Source of the DNA: Lonicera japonica
Lineage: Eukaryota > Streptophyta > Magnoliopsida > Dipsacales > Caprifoliaceae
Direction: 5' to 3'
Length of the DNA: 64,000 bases
NCBI GenBank assembly: GCA_021464415.1
Contig: CM038471.1
Span: 32,337,234-32,401,233, forward strand
The notes beneath the pieces are model-generated. The model was not told the DNA's origin. It ran no database searches and worked only from the letters and a program-made list of their open reading frames with translations. A program made the position numbers and the translations under genes. This document shows, piece by piece, positions 22,152-31,614 of the stretch (positions are counted from its first letter, which is position 1; each line of letters opens with the position of its first letter).

Positions 22152-25100
22152 GATTAGCTAGAGGAGTGCCATCCGAAGGAGAAAATTTGGTATTCATTTC
22201 AAGCGGAGTATCTGCAACCTTGGTGTCCGTCAGGCCAGCTCGGTTGACAATATCAGAAGCATATTTCACCTGAGAAAGGAAGTATCCTGTAGAAGAATAA
22301 TCAATCTCAATGCCCAAGAAGTAGCGAAGAGTACCCAAATCTTTCATTTCAAAGCATGAGCACAGATATTTTTGTAGTCGAGTTATACCGTCCAAATCAT
22401 CCCCAGTAATAATCATATCATCAACATATATCAGAAGAACAACGATGCCCAGTGAGGATGAAGAGGTGAACATAGCCGAATCATGGGTACTCTGAGAAAA
22501 TCCATAGTGAAGAATAGCAGTAGAGAACTTTTCAAACTAGGCTCGGGGTGCCTGTTTGAGACCATAGAGAGCACGTCGTAGTTTGCACACGTGCCCGGGC
22601 GGGTGAGGGAGACCAGGGGGAGGTTGCATGTAAACCACTTCAGAGAGATCACTATGAAGAAAAGCGTTCTTGACATCCATTTGATGAATCGTCCACTGGC
22701 GAATAGAGGCAACGGAGATCAAGGTTCGAACAGTGGTCATACGGGCGACAGGAGCAAAAGTTTCCTCATAATCAATGCCATATTCTTAAGTGAATCCTTT
22801 AGCAACCAGACGAGCTTTGTAGCGATCAACAGAACCATCAGCCTTAGTTTTAATCTTGTAAACCCATTTGCAACAAACAACAGAATGACCGGCAGGTAAT
22901 GGGGTAAGATCCCACGTATTGGTTTGTTGGAGTGCAGTAAGTTCTTTATCCATAGCCTGTTGCCAAAGGGGATCTGAAGATGCAGTGCGGTAGGAGGTGG
23001 GTTCATGAAGTGACAGCATGGCAGAGAGAAAGCAATGATAATCAGATAGCTTGACTGGTGGGCGACGATTGCGAGGCGGGCGTGCCACAGAACCGTCGAG
23101 GGGATAGATAGAGTCAGGACAGGACGTAGAGTCGGCAGTAGGTGGGCATCCAGAAACAAGATCAGTGACAGGGTCCTGTAAGGGTGCAAGAGCAGGGATA
23201 GGGAGAGGTGCGGGTGAAGGAGTGGGTGGAGGAGGAGATGAAACAGTGGGAGAGATATCAGGGAATGGATCAACCGGTGGGGAGGGTGTAGTGGAAGACA
23301 CTGAATCTTTAGACAAGTTATAGAACGGGGTATTCTCCCAGAATGTGACATGTCTAGAGATTCAGAGTCTTTTGGTTGTGGGATCATAACAACGATAGCC
23401 TTTTTGTTGAACGCCATACCCTAAGAAAACGCACATGATCGTTTTGGGAGTGAGTTTTGTGCGTTCTCGTTTAGGAAGGAGCACAAAACAGGTAGCACCA
23501 AAAACACGAAGATAGGAATAATCAGGTTTGGTACCAAAAAGACGTTCAAAGGGAGAGATACTACCAGTGACCACGGAAGGAATGCGATTAATGATGAATA
23601 CAGAGGTATGGATGGCTTCCCCCCAGAAAATGGAAGGGACAGAAGACGAGACAAGTAAAGTGCGAGCTGTTTCAACAAGATGACGGTGTTAGCGTTCGGC
23701 AACCCCATTTTGTTGAGGTGTGTCGGGGCAAGAAAGTTGAGGAAGGGTCCCTTGAGATTTGAGAAAATCAAGAAAGAATTTAGACAGATATTCACCTCCC
23801 GAGTCGGAACGAAAAACTTTAATGGTTTTTGAAAATTGGGTTTTGATCATAGTGGCAAATTCTACATAAATTTTCAAAAAATCGGAGCGTGAACGAAGCA
23901 AATAAGTCCAGGTATAACGGGAGTAATCATCAATGAACACAACATAGTAGGCGGCCCCACCCATGGGGTTAACCGGAGCTGGACCCCATACATCAGAATG
24001 CACAAGATCAAAAGGAGATGGGGAAACAGTAGTACTATTATTAAAAGGAAGAGCTGGTTGTTTAGCCAGTTTACAAGCAATACATGAGGGATCTTTGTCT
24101 ATCGTTGCTGATCCTAACAAACCTTGATTTACCATAAATTGAAGACGAGAGAAGGAAACATGTCCTAATCTAGAATGCCAAGAAATAAAAGATGAGGGAT
24201 TGGGTGTGAATGCTGCGAGGGATGAACCACCGGGAGAAGGAATCTGTAAGCTGTCGGTGACATATAGGCGTCCAACCCTATGGCCTGTCCCAACTGATGT
24301 CCCTGTCGAACGGTTCTGCACAACAAAACCAGAAGAATCAAAGGAAATAATTAGCCCAAGGTCACATAGTTGGCCAACAGATAAAAGTTGCATTGATAGG
24401 TGAGGGACAAGGAGAACATCAGGAACAGACAAACCGTTGGTAGTATTGATGGAACCGATGTGGCTAGCAGAGATAGTCGATCCATTGGCTGTATGAATCG
24501 GGGGAGAGGCGTGGATTGGACTAGAGGTGGCAAAATTCGTAGAGTCAAATATCATGTGGTTAGAAGCCCCAGAATCGAGGAACCAGGGGGAGGCAGGTGT
24601 GCTAGTAGAGAAGGCAGATGCAACAGTATGACTGAGCATGGAAGGATTGGTGAGACCGGTAGGAGGGGGTGGTGGATAAAAGCTAGGTGGAGGTGTATAG
24701 TTGAAAGTTGAGGCAGCAGAGGGTGTGGAGGCAGCAGCAGCAGTAGAGTGGGAGGATTTTTGAATGCCTCGCATATAGCGAGAAGTAGGGGATGGGCAGT
24801 ACTTGACTGTGTGACCAAATTCTTTACAATAGTTACATTGGACCTGCGATAAGCCTTTTGGTGGCCGGGGGGAAAGGTTTTGGGAATATGTCGAGGTATG
24901 AGTAGGGCGCGGAGAAGGGGGATATGTGGGGTGTCTGTAAGGTTGTTGCTGAGGGCGATGGGTGGCAATAAATACTGAGGACAGAGATGAAGAGATGCCT
25001 CGACGGGTTTCTTCAGTGATTAATTCAGTCAAGGCCACTTCAACAGTAGGTAGAGGTTTCCGATGTAGCATGGCAGCCCGTAGTGGTTCAAATTCTTCTC

Positions 25101-25596
25101 GGAGAGCCATCAGAAATTGTACAAGACGAGTCTCCTCACGAAAAGTTTCCCATAATTTCATATCGGTGGTCCATTGTGGTTCCATGAGTTCCAGCTGATC
25201 CCAGATAACCGATATACTAGCGTGAAAGTCGGAAACAGATTGTCCCGTTTGTTGCTGTAGGGCCCGTATATCTTGCTCAAGTTTATACTTTTTGGCAAAA
25301 TTCGATTGAACATATCTATTTGCCAAAAAGTTCCAAGCTTTTTCTGCAGTATCACATTTACCGAGCTGTATGCTAATGGATGGTATCACGGTATTAGCAA
25401 GCCATGTCAAGATTTTGTTATTATTTATATCCCATTCAGAAAACTTGGGGTCAGTATCAGCAGGGCATTTTTCCTTACCAGAAGCATAATTCCATAGACC
25501 TTTTCCTTTCAAAAAATTGCAAAACAACATGAACCAATGACTATAATTGGTTCCATCAAGTTTAATAGTAATAGGGATTTCAGAAGTGGAAGACAT
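22152..25596 (-). pseudogene. Copia gag-pol with four in-frame stops, RNase H missing
   Basis: One continuous minus-strand frame starts at the ATG at 25596. Gag contains a CCHC knuckle (CNYCKEFGHTVKYC). The protease has WFLDSGASNHM. Integrase has HSRLGHVSF with CIACKLAKQ, and a DDE core with VHSDVWGP, DDYSRYTW and SDSGGEY. Reverse transcriptase has [12 protein letters not shown] and YVDDMI. Stops occur at 23691-23689 (TAA), 23364-23362 (TGA), 22788-22786 (TAA) and 22539-22537 (TAG), with no frameshift between them. After PLANRNYN the frame enters the LTR, so RNase H is absent. The element could not move by itself. The first 635 codons (gag to integrase) remain open. Confidence 0.92.
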
Positions 25597-25775
25597 GGTA
25601 AAGGAGGAGTAGAGAATTAACAGAGATGAAAACCTGAGATTTGTATTGTAGAAGTGGAATTGGCAGGAATGGATGTCACGGTTGAATCCGGAAGGCTGAA
25701 AAACCTTAAGAACAAGTGTTGTTTTTTTTTTTTTTTTTTTTTTTTTATTATGAACAGTAACTAACGGCGGTTAAC

Positions 25776-25795
25776 TAACGCCGTTAACGGCGTTA
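25776..25795. repeat. Perfect 20-bp palindrome in the Copia leader
   Basis: TAACGCCGTTAACGGCGTTA reads identically on both strands. It lies next to the CpG-rich repeat block of the leader. Confidence 0.9.
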
Positions 25796-25799
25796 ACAA

Positions 25800-26030
25800 A
25801 CGGTGACAGCGCGTAGGAACGTGTAGGGGCGTGACGGTGACGCGCGCGTGAGCGCGTGAGGAGAGTGGGAGTATGCGCGTGGGGTCGCGCGTGGGATGGC
25901 GAGGAGCGCGCGCGTAGGGGGTGACGGTGACGCGCGCGTGAGGAGAGTGGGAGTATGCGCGTGAGGGTCGCGCGTGAGATGGCGAGACGCGATCCAGAAT
26001 CTTCTAGTGGCGCGTGAGAGCGCGTCTGTG
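25800..26030. repeat. CpG-rich tandem repeat in the Copia untranslated leader
   Basis: A GC-rich block in an otherwise AT-rich window. A unit of about 90 bp beginning GACGGTGACGCGCGCGTGAG and containing GGAGAGTGGGAGTATGCGCG occurs twice (about 25832 and 25922). The opposite-strand 164-codon ORF across it is rich in Arg, His and Ser and looks like a by-product of the base composition. Confidence 0.75.
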
Positions 26031-26273
26031 GGAATTTCAAGGTGATTTTTGCGGGGTTAAGTTCGTATTGAGAAGACGAAGGTAATGGTGTTTGGTTGAT
26101 GAATTTTGGCGGAGGTTTAGATGAATTTCGAGAGTAGTGAAGGTAGTATTTTATTTGGTGGTGAGTTTGAGAAATGGGTCTGCTGTTTGTCACTCCAGCT
26201 AGGTGGTTGCACGCCGGTTGTGTCGGAGATGTGCCGGAGGTGTGCCGGAAAAAAAAATCTATCAAAAATATTC

Positions 26274-26284
26274 CTCTGATACCA
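26274..26284 (-). other. Copia primer-binding site (tRNA-iMet)
   Basis: The minus strand reads TGGTATCAGAG directly after the LTR end, complementary to the 3' end of plant initiator tRNA-Met. It fixes the element's orientation and the LTR boundary. Confidence 0.9.
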
Positions 26285-26437
26285 TGATAAATTCAGAAAA
26301 TAGAGAGATAAACAAGAGAAAAATGTATATGTGCTGTGTATTTCTTGTATTTGATGATCCATTTCTTACATGAGATGATCTCCTATATATACAACAAATT
26401 GGAAAACTAGATCTAGAACATAATGATTATAATTACA
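26285..26437 (-). repeat. Copia 5' LTR
   Basis: Begins TGTAATTATAATC and ends CTGAATTTATCA on the minus strand, giving canonical TG...CA. Very short for a plant Copia LTR. It pairs with 22000-22151. Confidence 0.9.
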
Positions 26438-26689
26438 TAATTAAAGAAATTAAAGAACAAAACATAATGAATACGGAAGCATGTGGAGCATGGAAGCAGG
26501 AGCATGGAGGCATGTGCTTAGATCTACTTTAACAAAAAACAAACTCAATCTAGAAATAACTAAAGTTTAATAAATGGGACATATCTAGCCTTTTCTTTCC
26601 TTGTCGCATAAACAATATTATTTAGTATCTGAGTTTTTACTGGAAATCTAACTCTTAAAGAGGGAAGAGAAGGAGAAAGTAGAATAGAG
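26438..26689. other. Upstream region of small gene copy 4
   Basis: Only the leader nearest the gene (AATATTATTTAGTATCTG, then GGAAATCTAACTCTTAAAG) matches the other modules. The conserved TGCTTGTATAAATAG promoter block of copies 1-3 is not present. Any transcription would need a new promoter, possibly from the adjacent Copia LTR, though that LTR points the other way. Confidence 0.6.
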
Positions 26690-26992
26690 ATGGAGATGGA
26701 GATGGAGAGGAAGAGGAAGAGTTGTTGCTGTACAGGAAGGAGTACTTTTGTCTCCACCACTCCCAAGAAAGAGCAAGCGGTGGTGACTCCCAAGAAAGAA
26801 GAGAATGTGAAGCCACAGGTATTAGTGAAGAATGAAGCCAATATCGCTGCTGGTGTGACAAAAGCTGCTAATATCAAGGAGAAAGATACTGCGACTATTA
26901 ACAAGCGGAAATCGGTGAAAGTTAATATCGGTGCTGGTGCTGGTCCGGTTGTTCTTCTTCCAAGTGAAGATTTGATTTTTTATTTGAATTAG
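26690..26992 (+). CDS. Small Cys-triplet protein, copy 4, extended tail
   Basis: A 100-residue paralog. ATGGAG repeats lengthen the N-terminus (MEMEMERKRKSCCCTGRS), placing the Cys triplet at residues 12-14. PKKEQAVVTPKKEENVKPQ and VKVNIGAGAG follow as in copy 1. A frame change near the end makes the ORF read past the position where copy 1 stops, adding PVVLLPSEDLIFYLN. The family is unrecognised. The conserved promoter is missing upstream, so expression is doubtful. The ATG at 26690 is the first of three in-frame ATGs; the third (26702) corresponds to the start used in the other copies. Confidence 0.55.
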   Translation: MEMEMERKRKSCCCTGRSTFVSTTPKKEQAVVTPKKEENVKPQVLVKNEANIAAGVTKAANIKEKDTATINKRKSVKVNIGAGAGPVVLLPSEDLIFYLN

Positions 26993-27117
26993 TGATATAT
27001 ATATACACATAATAAATTATACAATTGATATATTTCGGGTAATTACTTTCAAGGTAATTTGATTCGAATACCTTTTGTGAACGTAATAGGTTCCCCACGG
27101 GGTTCAAACTATCAATG

Positions 27118-27127
27118 GAATTGTATA
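27118..27127. repeat. SINE target duplication, left copy
   Basis: GAATTGTATA, repeated exactly at 27319-27328 on the other side of the Au-like SINE. Confidence 0.85.
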
Positions 27128-27318
27128 TTTTTTTTTTGGTTTTTCACGGGGTGTCTGAGCCAGCTTTCATACATCTCGACTAATCTTCTCGCGGTTTGTG
27201 GCTGCCGCTGACCAAGCATTATTTTAACAACACCGGAGATCGACCTTGGGAGCTCCAAGTTAACACAAGGTTGTCTCAGTGGCAGCTTTATATCACTAGG
27301 CCAAGAAGCTTGGTTATC
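27128..27318 (-). mobile_element. Au-like SINE
   Basis: About 190 bp. On the minus strand it ends GTCGAGATGTATGAAAGCTG, GCTCAGACACCCCGTGAAAA and an A-rich tail (poly-T at 27128-27137 on the plus strand), resembling the conserved 3' part of plant Au SINEs. Exact 10-bp GAATTGTATA target duplications flank it. The sister module 1 has the unoccupied site (TCAATCGAATTGTACAAT at about 14778). The tRNA-like head is strongly diverged. Confidence 0.8.
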
Positions 27319-27328
27319 GAATTGTATA
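27319..27328. repeat. SINE target duplication, right copy
   Basis: GAATTGTATA, identical to 27118-27127. Module sequence resumes immediately after it (AACCCAGAAAAGTATTGTC). Confidence 0.85.
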
Positions 27329-27449
27329 AACCCAGAAAAGTATTGTCCGCTGTGAGCTTGATACGGGAAGAAAGAATATTTATTTTTACAATATCATCAA
27401 TTCTTGCCTCTATGATAAATATATGTCGTGAATGGAGTATATGAATATT

Positions 27450-28725
27450 TCAATATATAGTTATAAAATATGGGAAAAAATTAATTTTATTTGAAATAAC
27501 TTATTTATCGTACATTATAAAAAGTGGAGGGTTAAATATAAATGTTATAATTAAATTTTTTTATGTAGAGAATATTTTAGGTGTTAGAGATAGTACTCCT
27601 TTTAAACATGAAAATCAGACGCATGCTTCCTTTGAATAGGCAAAAGTAATCTCTAGATTATTGATTAATTTAACTAATTAATTTCGCATATATTTGAAAA
27701 AATGTACTAATTGTTTAACATGATAGCTATAAATTAATGAATAACTCCAGATAAAATATCTGTTTGAATTATGATTGCATATAGTTTGGAAAAGGCGACC
27801 TCAAATTTATTTATATTCTTAATTTTTTGTTGGAGTTGATTTTAAAATAATATTATGGAGGAATCTCTATTCCTATAGCCAAAGTAATATATGGTTTCTA
27901 ACCAAGAAAATAAAGCTTAAATTTTTTGTACATTAATATTATGGTTCTAGTATTACTATGTTAAGTAGTTTCTTTAACACAACAAATAAAAGAAAAAAAA
28001 GGACAGTTTTGTTCGGAAAATCATGTATTACCCTATATATGGTTATATTAATTGATTTTGATAAATTATATTCAATACTTTTATAGGAATATAAATATTT
28101 GACATAAAAACTGATTAAATGTAACTATTATTTATTGGTTAAATAAATCTTGTCACAATTTATTATAACCAATGAGTAAGTGATACATTGTATGTCATTT
28201 TTTTTATGTTCATTTAAAATTACTGACGATATTACTACATCTAATTTTTTTTTCTCCCCTACATTTTCACATTCGATATTATTGTGTCTGTAACCTCAAA
28301 AATAGTTTTGTTTTGGAAATAATAAATTATGCTGCCTCTTTTAATGACCGTTATTAAATTGACTTAGGTCCATGCATTCCGAGGGGGTGAACAGATGAAT
28401 GTTTTTCATGAAACTTGGTGGAAATAATCTCTATAATAGAGATTATCTCCACCAAACATAATTTAAATAAACAAAACAAAGCATAATATTATTAGTTCAA
28501 TAGTTAAAAGGTCCTAGGCTTTTCTTCTTTGAGAATTTTTTACAATAATATATTGTACACAAGAATTATTATTGCAAAAATAATATTTGGTTCTCAAAAA
28601 AGACAATCTAGGCATTTAAAAAAAATATATAGTTAATATAATAATATTTGATAGATTATCACCCCAAATAGAACAAAAATATATAAATTCAGGGAGGTGC
28701 CCATCATAACCTATAGTGAAACTAC
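27450..28725. other. AT-rich intergenic DNA
   Basis: No coding region or known element. It contains a strong hairpin (28415-28455). A second inverted pair lies near 28511-28615 (CTAGGCTTTTCTTCTTTGAG with CTCAAAAAAGACAATCTAGG), perhaps a degraded MITE. Confidence 0.5.
28415..28455. repeat. Hairpin with 18-bp arms
   Basis: TTGGTGGAAATAATCTCT and AGAGATTATCTCCACCAA pair at 17 of 18 positions around a 5-nt loop (ATAAT). Confidence 0.85.
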
Positions 28726-29334
28726 TGATTAAGCCAAAATATTGCATTTTTATATGTATTTAGGTGGCTTAATATGCATGAATTTAATTTTAATTATCCT
28801 AAATTGTTAAGAATTGAGATTTAATCATGAAATAGGATAGTATGTTTGTTTCTAGTGCATTATAACCTTTTTACAGGTTAAAAATGAACAAGAACGAATC
28901 TAGAAGCAAATTCCCCCAAAGTTAGTCATTACCAGTCAAATTCGGAGCTGAATTGAGTTCAAGAAGTGAACCGAAAGCAAATTTCAAGATCAAGCATGAA
29001 GGAAGTTGATGGAAGAGACTAAGAGAAGCCAATAGAGCAGTTCCAAGCAAAGAAGAGTCATTTGAATCAAACCGAGCAATTTTTGAATGAAGAAGAGATT
29101 CACTGCGTGCATTGCCTCTGTTCCGGTAATTTCTGGTATTTATCCGTGCAGAATTTGAAGAAAACTACAGAAATAGAAGTTGTAGAGCTCTGAGTTATCT
29201 ACGCGTAGGCGAAAACCTTGCATCAATCGGAGTTCGGAGTACAAAGTTATGGCAGAAATACGATCAGTGCACCAGTGGATTGAGTTTGAGCGCGAAAGAA
29301 TACCTAAATTTATGATGCAAATATTTATCGAATG

Positions 29335-29405
29335 GGGTCCTTAGCCTAGATGGCAAGTGATCAGCTCTCTACTCATGCTTAGTCCAGTGTTCAAATCCCG
29401 CGGCC
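29335..29405 (+). other. tRNA-like pol III promoter sequence inside the LTR
   Basis: TAGCCTAGATGG (29342-29353) matches the tRNA A box and TGTTCAAATCC (29388-29398) the B box, 46 bp apart as in a real tRNA. The acceptor stem does not pair (GGGGTCC has no matching 3' strand), so it is not an intact tRNA gene. It may be a SINE head or a decayed tRNA insertion. Confidence 0.45.
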
Positions 29406-29509
29406 AACAAGTTTTAATTATTATTTTTAAGCTGACCCGAGAAGTTAAGGAAGAAGACTTAGTCTCTCGAGCCAACGACTTGATAGACGACAAAGCTATT
29501 TTTAGCTTT

Positions 29510-29799
29510 TGGATTATTATCTTTATTATTTATTTTATTTTATTAATTAGTTTAATTTTTGAATTTTGAAAAAAAGAATTAAATGTCGATGATATTTTTT
29601 AGGTTTTAGGTTTAATTTTGAGTAAGGGAAGAACAGCCGTCATTATTATTCTTCTGGATTATTATCTTTATTATTTATTTTATTTTATTAATTAGTTTAA
29701 TTTTTGAATTTTGAAAAAAAGAATTAAATGTCGATGATATTTTTTAGGTTTTAGGTTTAATTTTGAGTAAGGGAAGAACAGCCGTCATTATTATTCTTC
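29510..29799. repeat. Exact 145-bp tandem duplication within the LTR
   Basis: 29510-29654 and 29655-29799 appear identical, each starting TGGATTATTATCTTTATT and ending CATTATTATTCTTC. Identity of the copies contrasts with the decayed coding region, so the duplication is much younger than the insertion. Confidence 0.9.
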
Positions 29800-31512
29800 A
29801 ATAATTCCAAATTCCTTTGCGTAACTAGAGAAAGAGATATTTTCATTTGGTTTATAGCGAGTCCCATTACAGTTCTTCAAGAACTGCGTAACTGTAAGTT
29901 TCTCTTTTCATTCAATTTTATTTTTAATTTATTTCAATTAATGCTCATTAATGCTTATATATTGTTAGTTAAATATGTGTTTGAATGTGATTGATGATTG
30001 AAATCCATGCATAATTTATAATTTTTATTAGATTTATTTTATAGATTCCCGCGTAGAACCCTAAAAAATATGTGTTTTCTTATTTTAATCATAACTTGCT
30101 CGTTTCTTGGCCGATTTTGATGATCCACCTATCAAAACGACCACGATCGAATTTTCTACAAAATCATACTGTTTTGGGGATCTAAATTCCGAAATTTCTT
30201 GAGGACAGTAGGCAATTTTCGTGACTGCCAGTGTGCTATTTCTTTCGAAATTTGTTTAAACCGTATTTTTAATTTATTAATTGTTTCTTAGTTTCAATTG
30301 CTGTGAAATTTTGCATGATTATTCAATTATATTTCAGAAATATGTTTGCTCAATTTGTGATTGAATTTATCATATTTTGTTTAATTTTTATCAATATGCT
30401 AGCGTAATTTAGTAGTTAGGGGTCTGTAGCGAAAGCATGACGGACTAGTGTGAGTATATGATTCAATTGTGATTGTGGCTTGAATTCCTCATTGGTTATA
30501 GGTCAATTAATAAATCTGGAAAATATAGTAACTTTTCATGCGTTAAAAACATGAATTTTTAAGATTATTTCTCGATTATTCGACAAAAGAACCGGAAAAC
30601 CTCAAATTACGAATTTTTGTACCAAAACTCTAACGAGGCTGAATAGAGGACGGTCCTTATCCTTTATTGAGCTGAGTTAGTTATCCAAGTAATTTGGGAG
30701 CTTTGAGCGCTGTTTTGGTGTCATTCCAAAATCGATACCGAAATAGTGCTAATTTTAGCTTTTAATGACTTTTTAAGAACGGTTTTGACGTATGTCATGC
30801 ATATGCATAATCAAATCTTAGAAATGAGTTAAGCTTTTGATATTTACTAAAATTGATTAAATTTAGTTTGTTTTTGTCACACACTAGCATTACTAAGTGA
30901 AAATTAATTTTGTAAAAAATAAATTATAAGTTCCCTTATTGAAAACTAAATTTACATGCAGCTTATATGAGTCTTGTCATGCACTTCTCATGATATGCTC
31001 GTGAAATTTAGTATTTAATAATTGGTAAGTTAAGGACATTCATTGTTAATAGGAACTCAGGTCCACAGTCATTTCTTGAATTGGTTGGTCGTACTATCTG
31101 TAATGTCGTAACTATGGATACCCCTAACGCTCTTTTCCTATTTTATTAGACACTTGTTTTAGTTGCTGCTTATTTTATCCTTGCTTTATTTATTTATTTT
31201 ATTTATATTTTTAATTTATTTATATTTATTTACTTATATTTATTTATTTACTTTTATTTATTTATTTTCTTTTAAGTTTTAAATTTAATTTCTTATTCTA
31301 TTCTTTCTTATTCTAAAAAAAATATTAATTATCTTTTCTTTATTTTATTTTTCTTTTCTTCTTTTCCCCTGTTGAAAGTTTAGCTAGAATAATAAGATTA
31401 CCATCCTTCCCTGTGGTTCGACCTTGGACTTCCAAGTAAATATGTTATAACTTGACCACCTGCACTTGGGTGTATTAATTACGCGTTTCTGAGCGTAGTC
31501 AAGCAAAGATTT

Positions 31513-31530
31513 TGGCGCCGTTGCCGGGGA
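31513..31530 (+). other. Primer-binding site complementary to tRNA-Asp
   Basis: TGGCGCCGTTGCCGGGGA, complementary to the 3' end of plant tRNA-Asp(GTC). Diagnostic of Athila/Calypso-type Gypsy elements. Confidence 0.9.
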
Positions 31531-31614
31531 AGGTTGTCAGTATCTTATTCTAGTTTTCTTTCTTTCTATCTTCTTTTTCTTCCTAGGATTCTATATTAGG
31601 TCTCAGCCTAGTAT

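Larger units (their letters stand above)
22000..26437 (-). mobile_element. Ty1/Copia retrotransposon with short LTRs
   Basis: Two 152-bp LTRs, at 22000-22151 and 26285-26437, differ at about one base by eye. They enclose a minus-strand gag-pol and a primer site matching initiator tRNA-Met. The element is internally deleted: coding sequence runs straight from reverse transcriptase into the 3' LTR, so RNase H and the polypurine tract are missing. No 5-bp target duplication is visible (AAAAC on one side, TAATT on the other). It lies between the PPR pseudogene and small gene copy 4 and has separated that gene from its old upstream region. Confidence 0.92.
13560..27450. repeat. Four-copy duplicated module carrying the Cys-triplet small gene
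   Basis: Four diverged modules share the small gene, its upstream region (GGAACCTAATCTC, TACATTGAACA, TGCTTGTATAAATAG) and its downstream region (TATTATACA, ATTTCAAGTTATTAT, TCTGTTGTACAAGGA). Gene starts are at 13835, 17052, 19347 and 26690. Intergenic matches include 15840-16000 with 18150-18280, and 14341-14560 with 21061-21260. The last module also contains a decayed PPR tail. Spacing varies because of insertions: a MITE, SINEs, a solo LTR and a Copia element. Confidence 0.85.
28726..31501 (+). repeat. 5' LTR of the Athila-like element
   Basis: The left end TGATTAAGCCAAAATATTGC matches the start of the LTR fragment at 48003. The right end is taken at the CA (31500-31501) shortly before the primer site. 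At about 2.8 kb it is long for this lineage, partly because of a 145-bp internal tandem duplication and possibly a tRNA-like insert. The right boundary is less certain than the left. Confidence 0.65.

Noticed and set aside
22737..23417. 226-codon minus-strand ORF overlapping Copia pol
   Set aside because: Alternative frame of the pol linker and reverse transcriptase; the true frame has recognisable motifs.
25771..26265. 164-codon minus-strand ORF upstream of Copia gag
   Set aside because: Arg/His/Pro-rich product of a GC-rich tandem repeat in an untranslated leader; no family features.
22000..26437. A 5-bp target duplication for the Copia element
   Set aside because: AAAAC and TAATT do not match; flanks have changed or the ends were altered by the deletion.
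29335..29405. Intact tRNA gene
   Set aside because: A and B boxes fit, but the acceptor stem does not pair.
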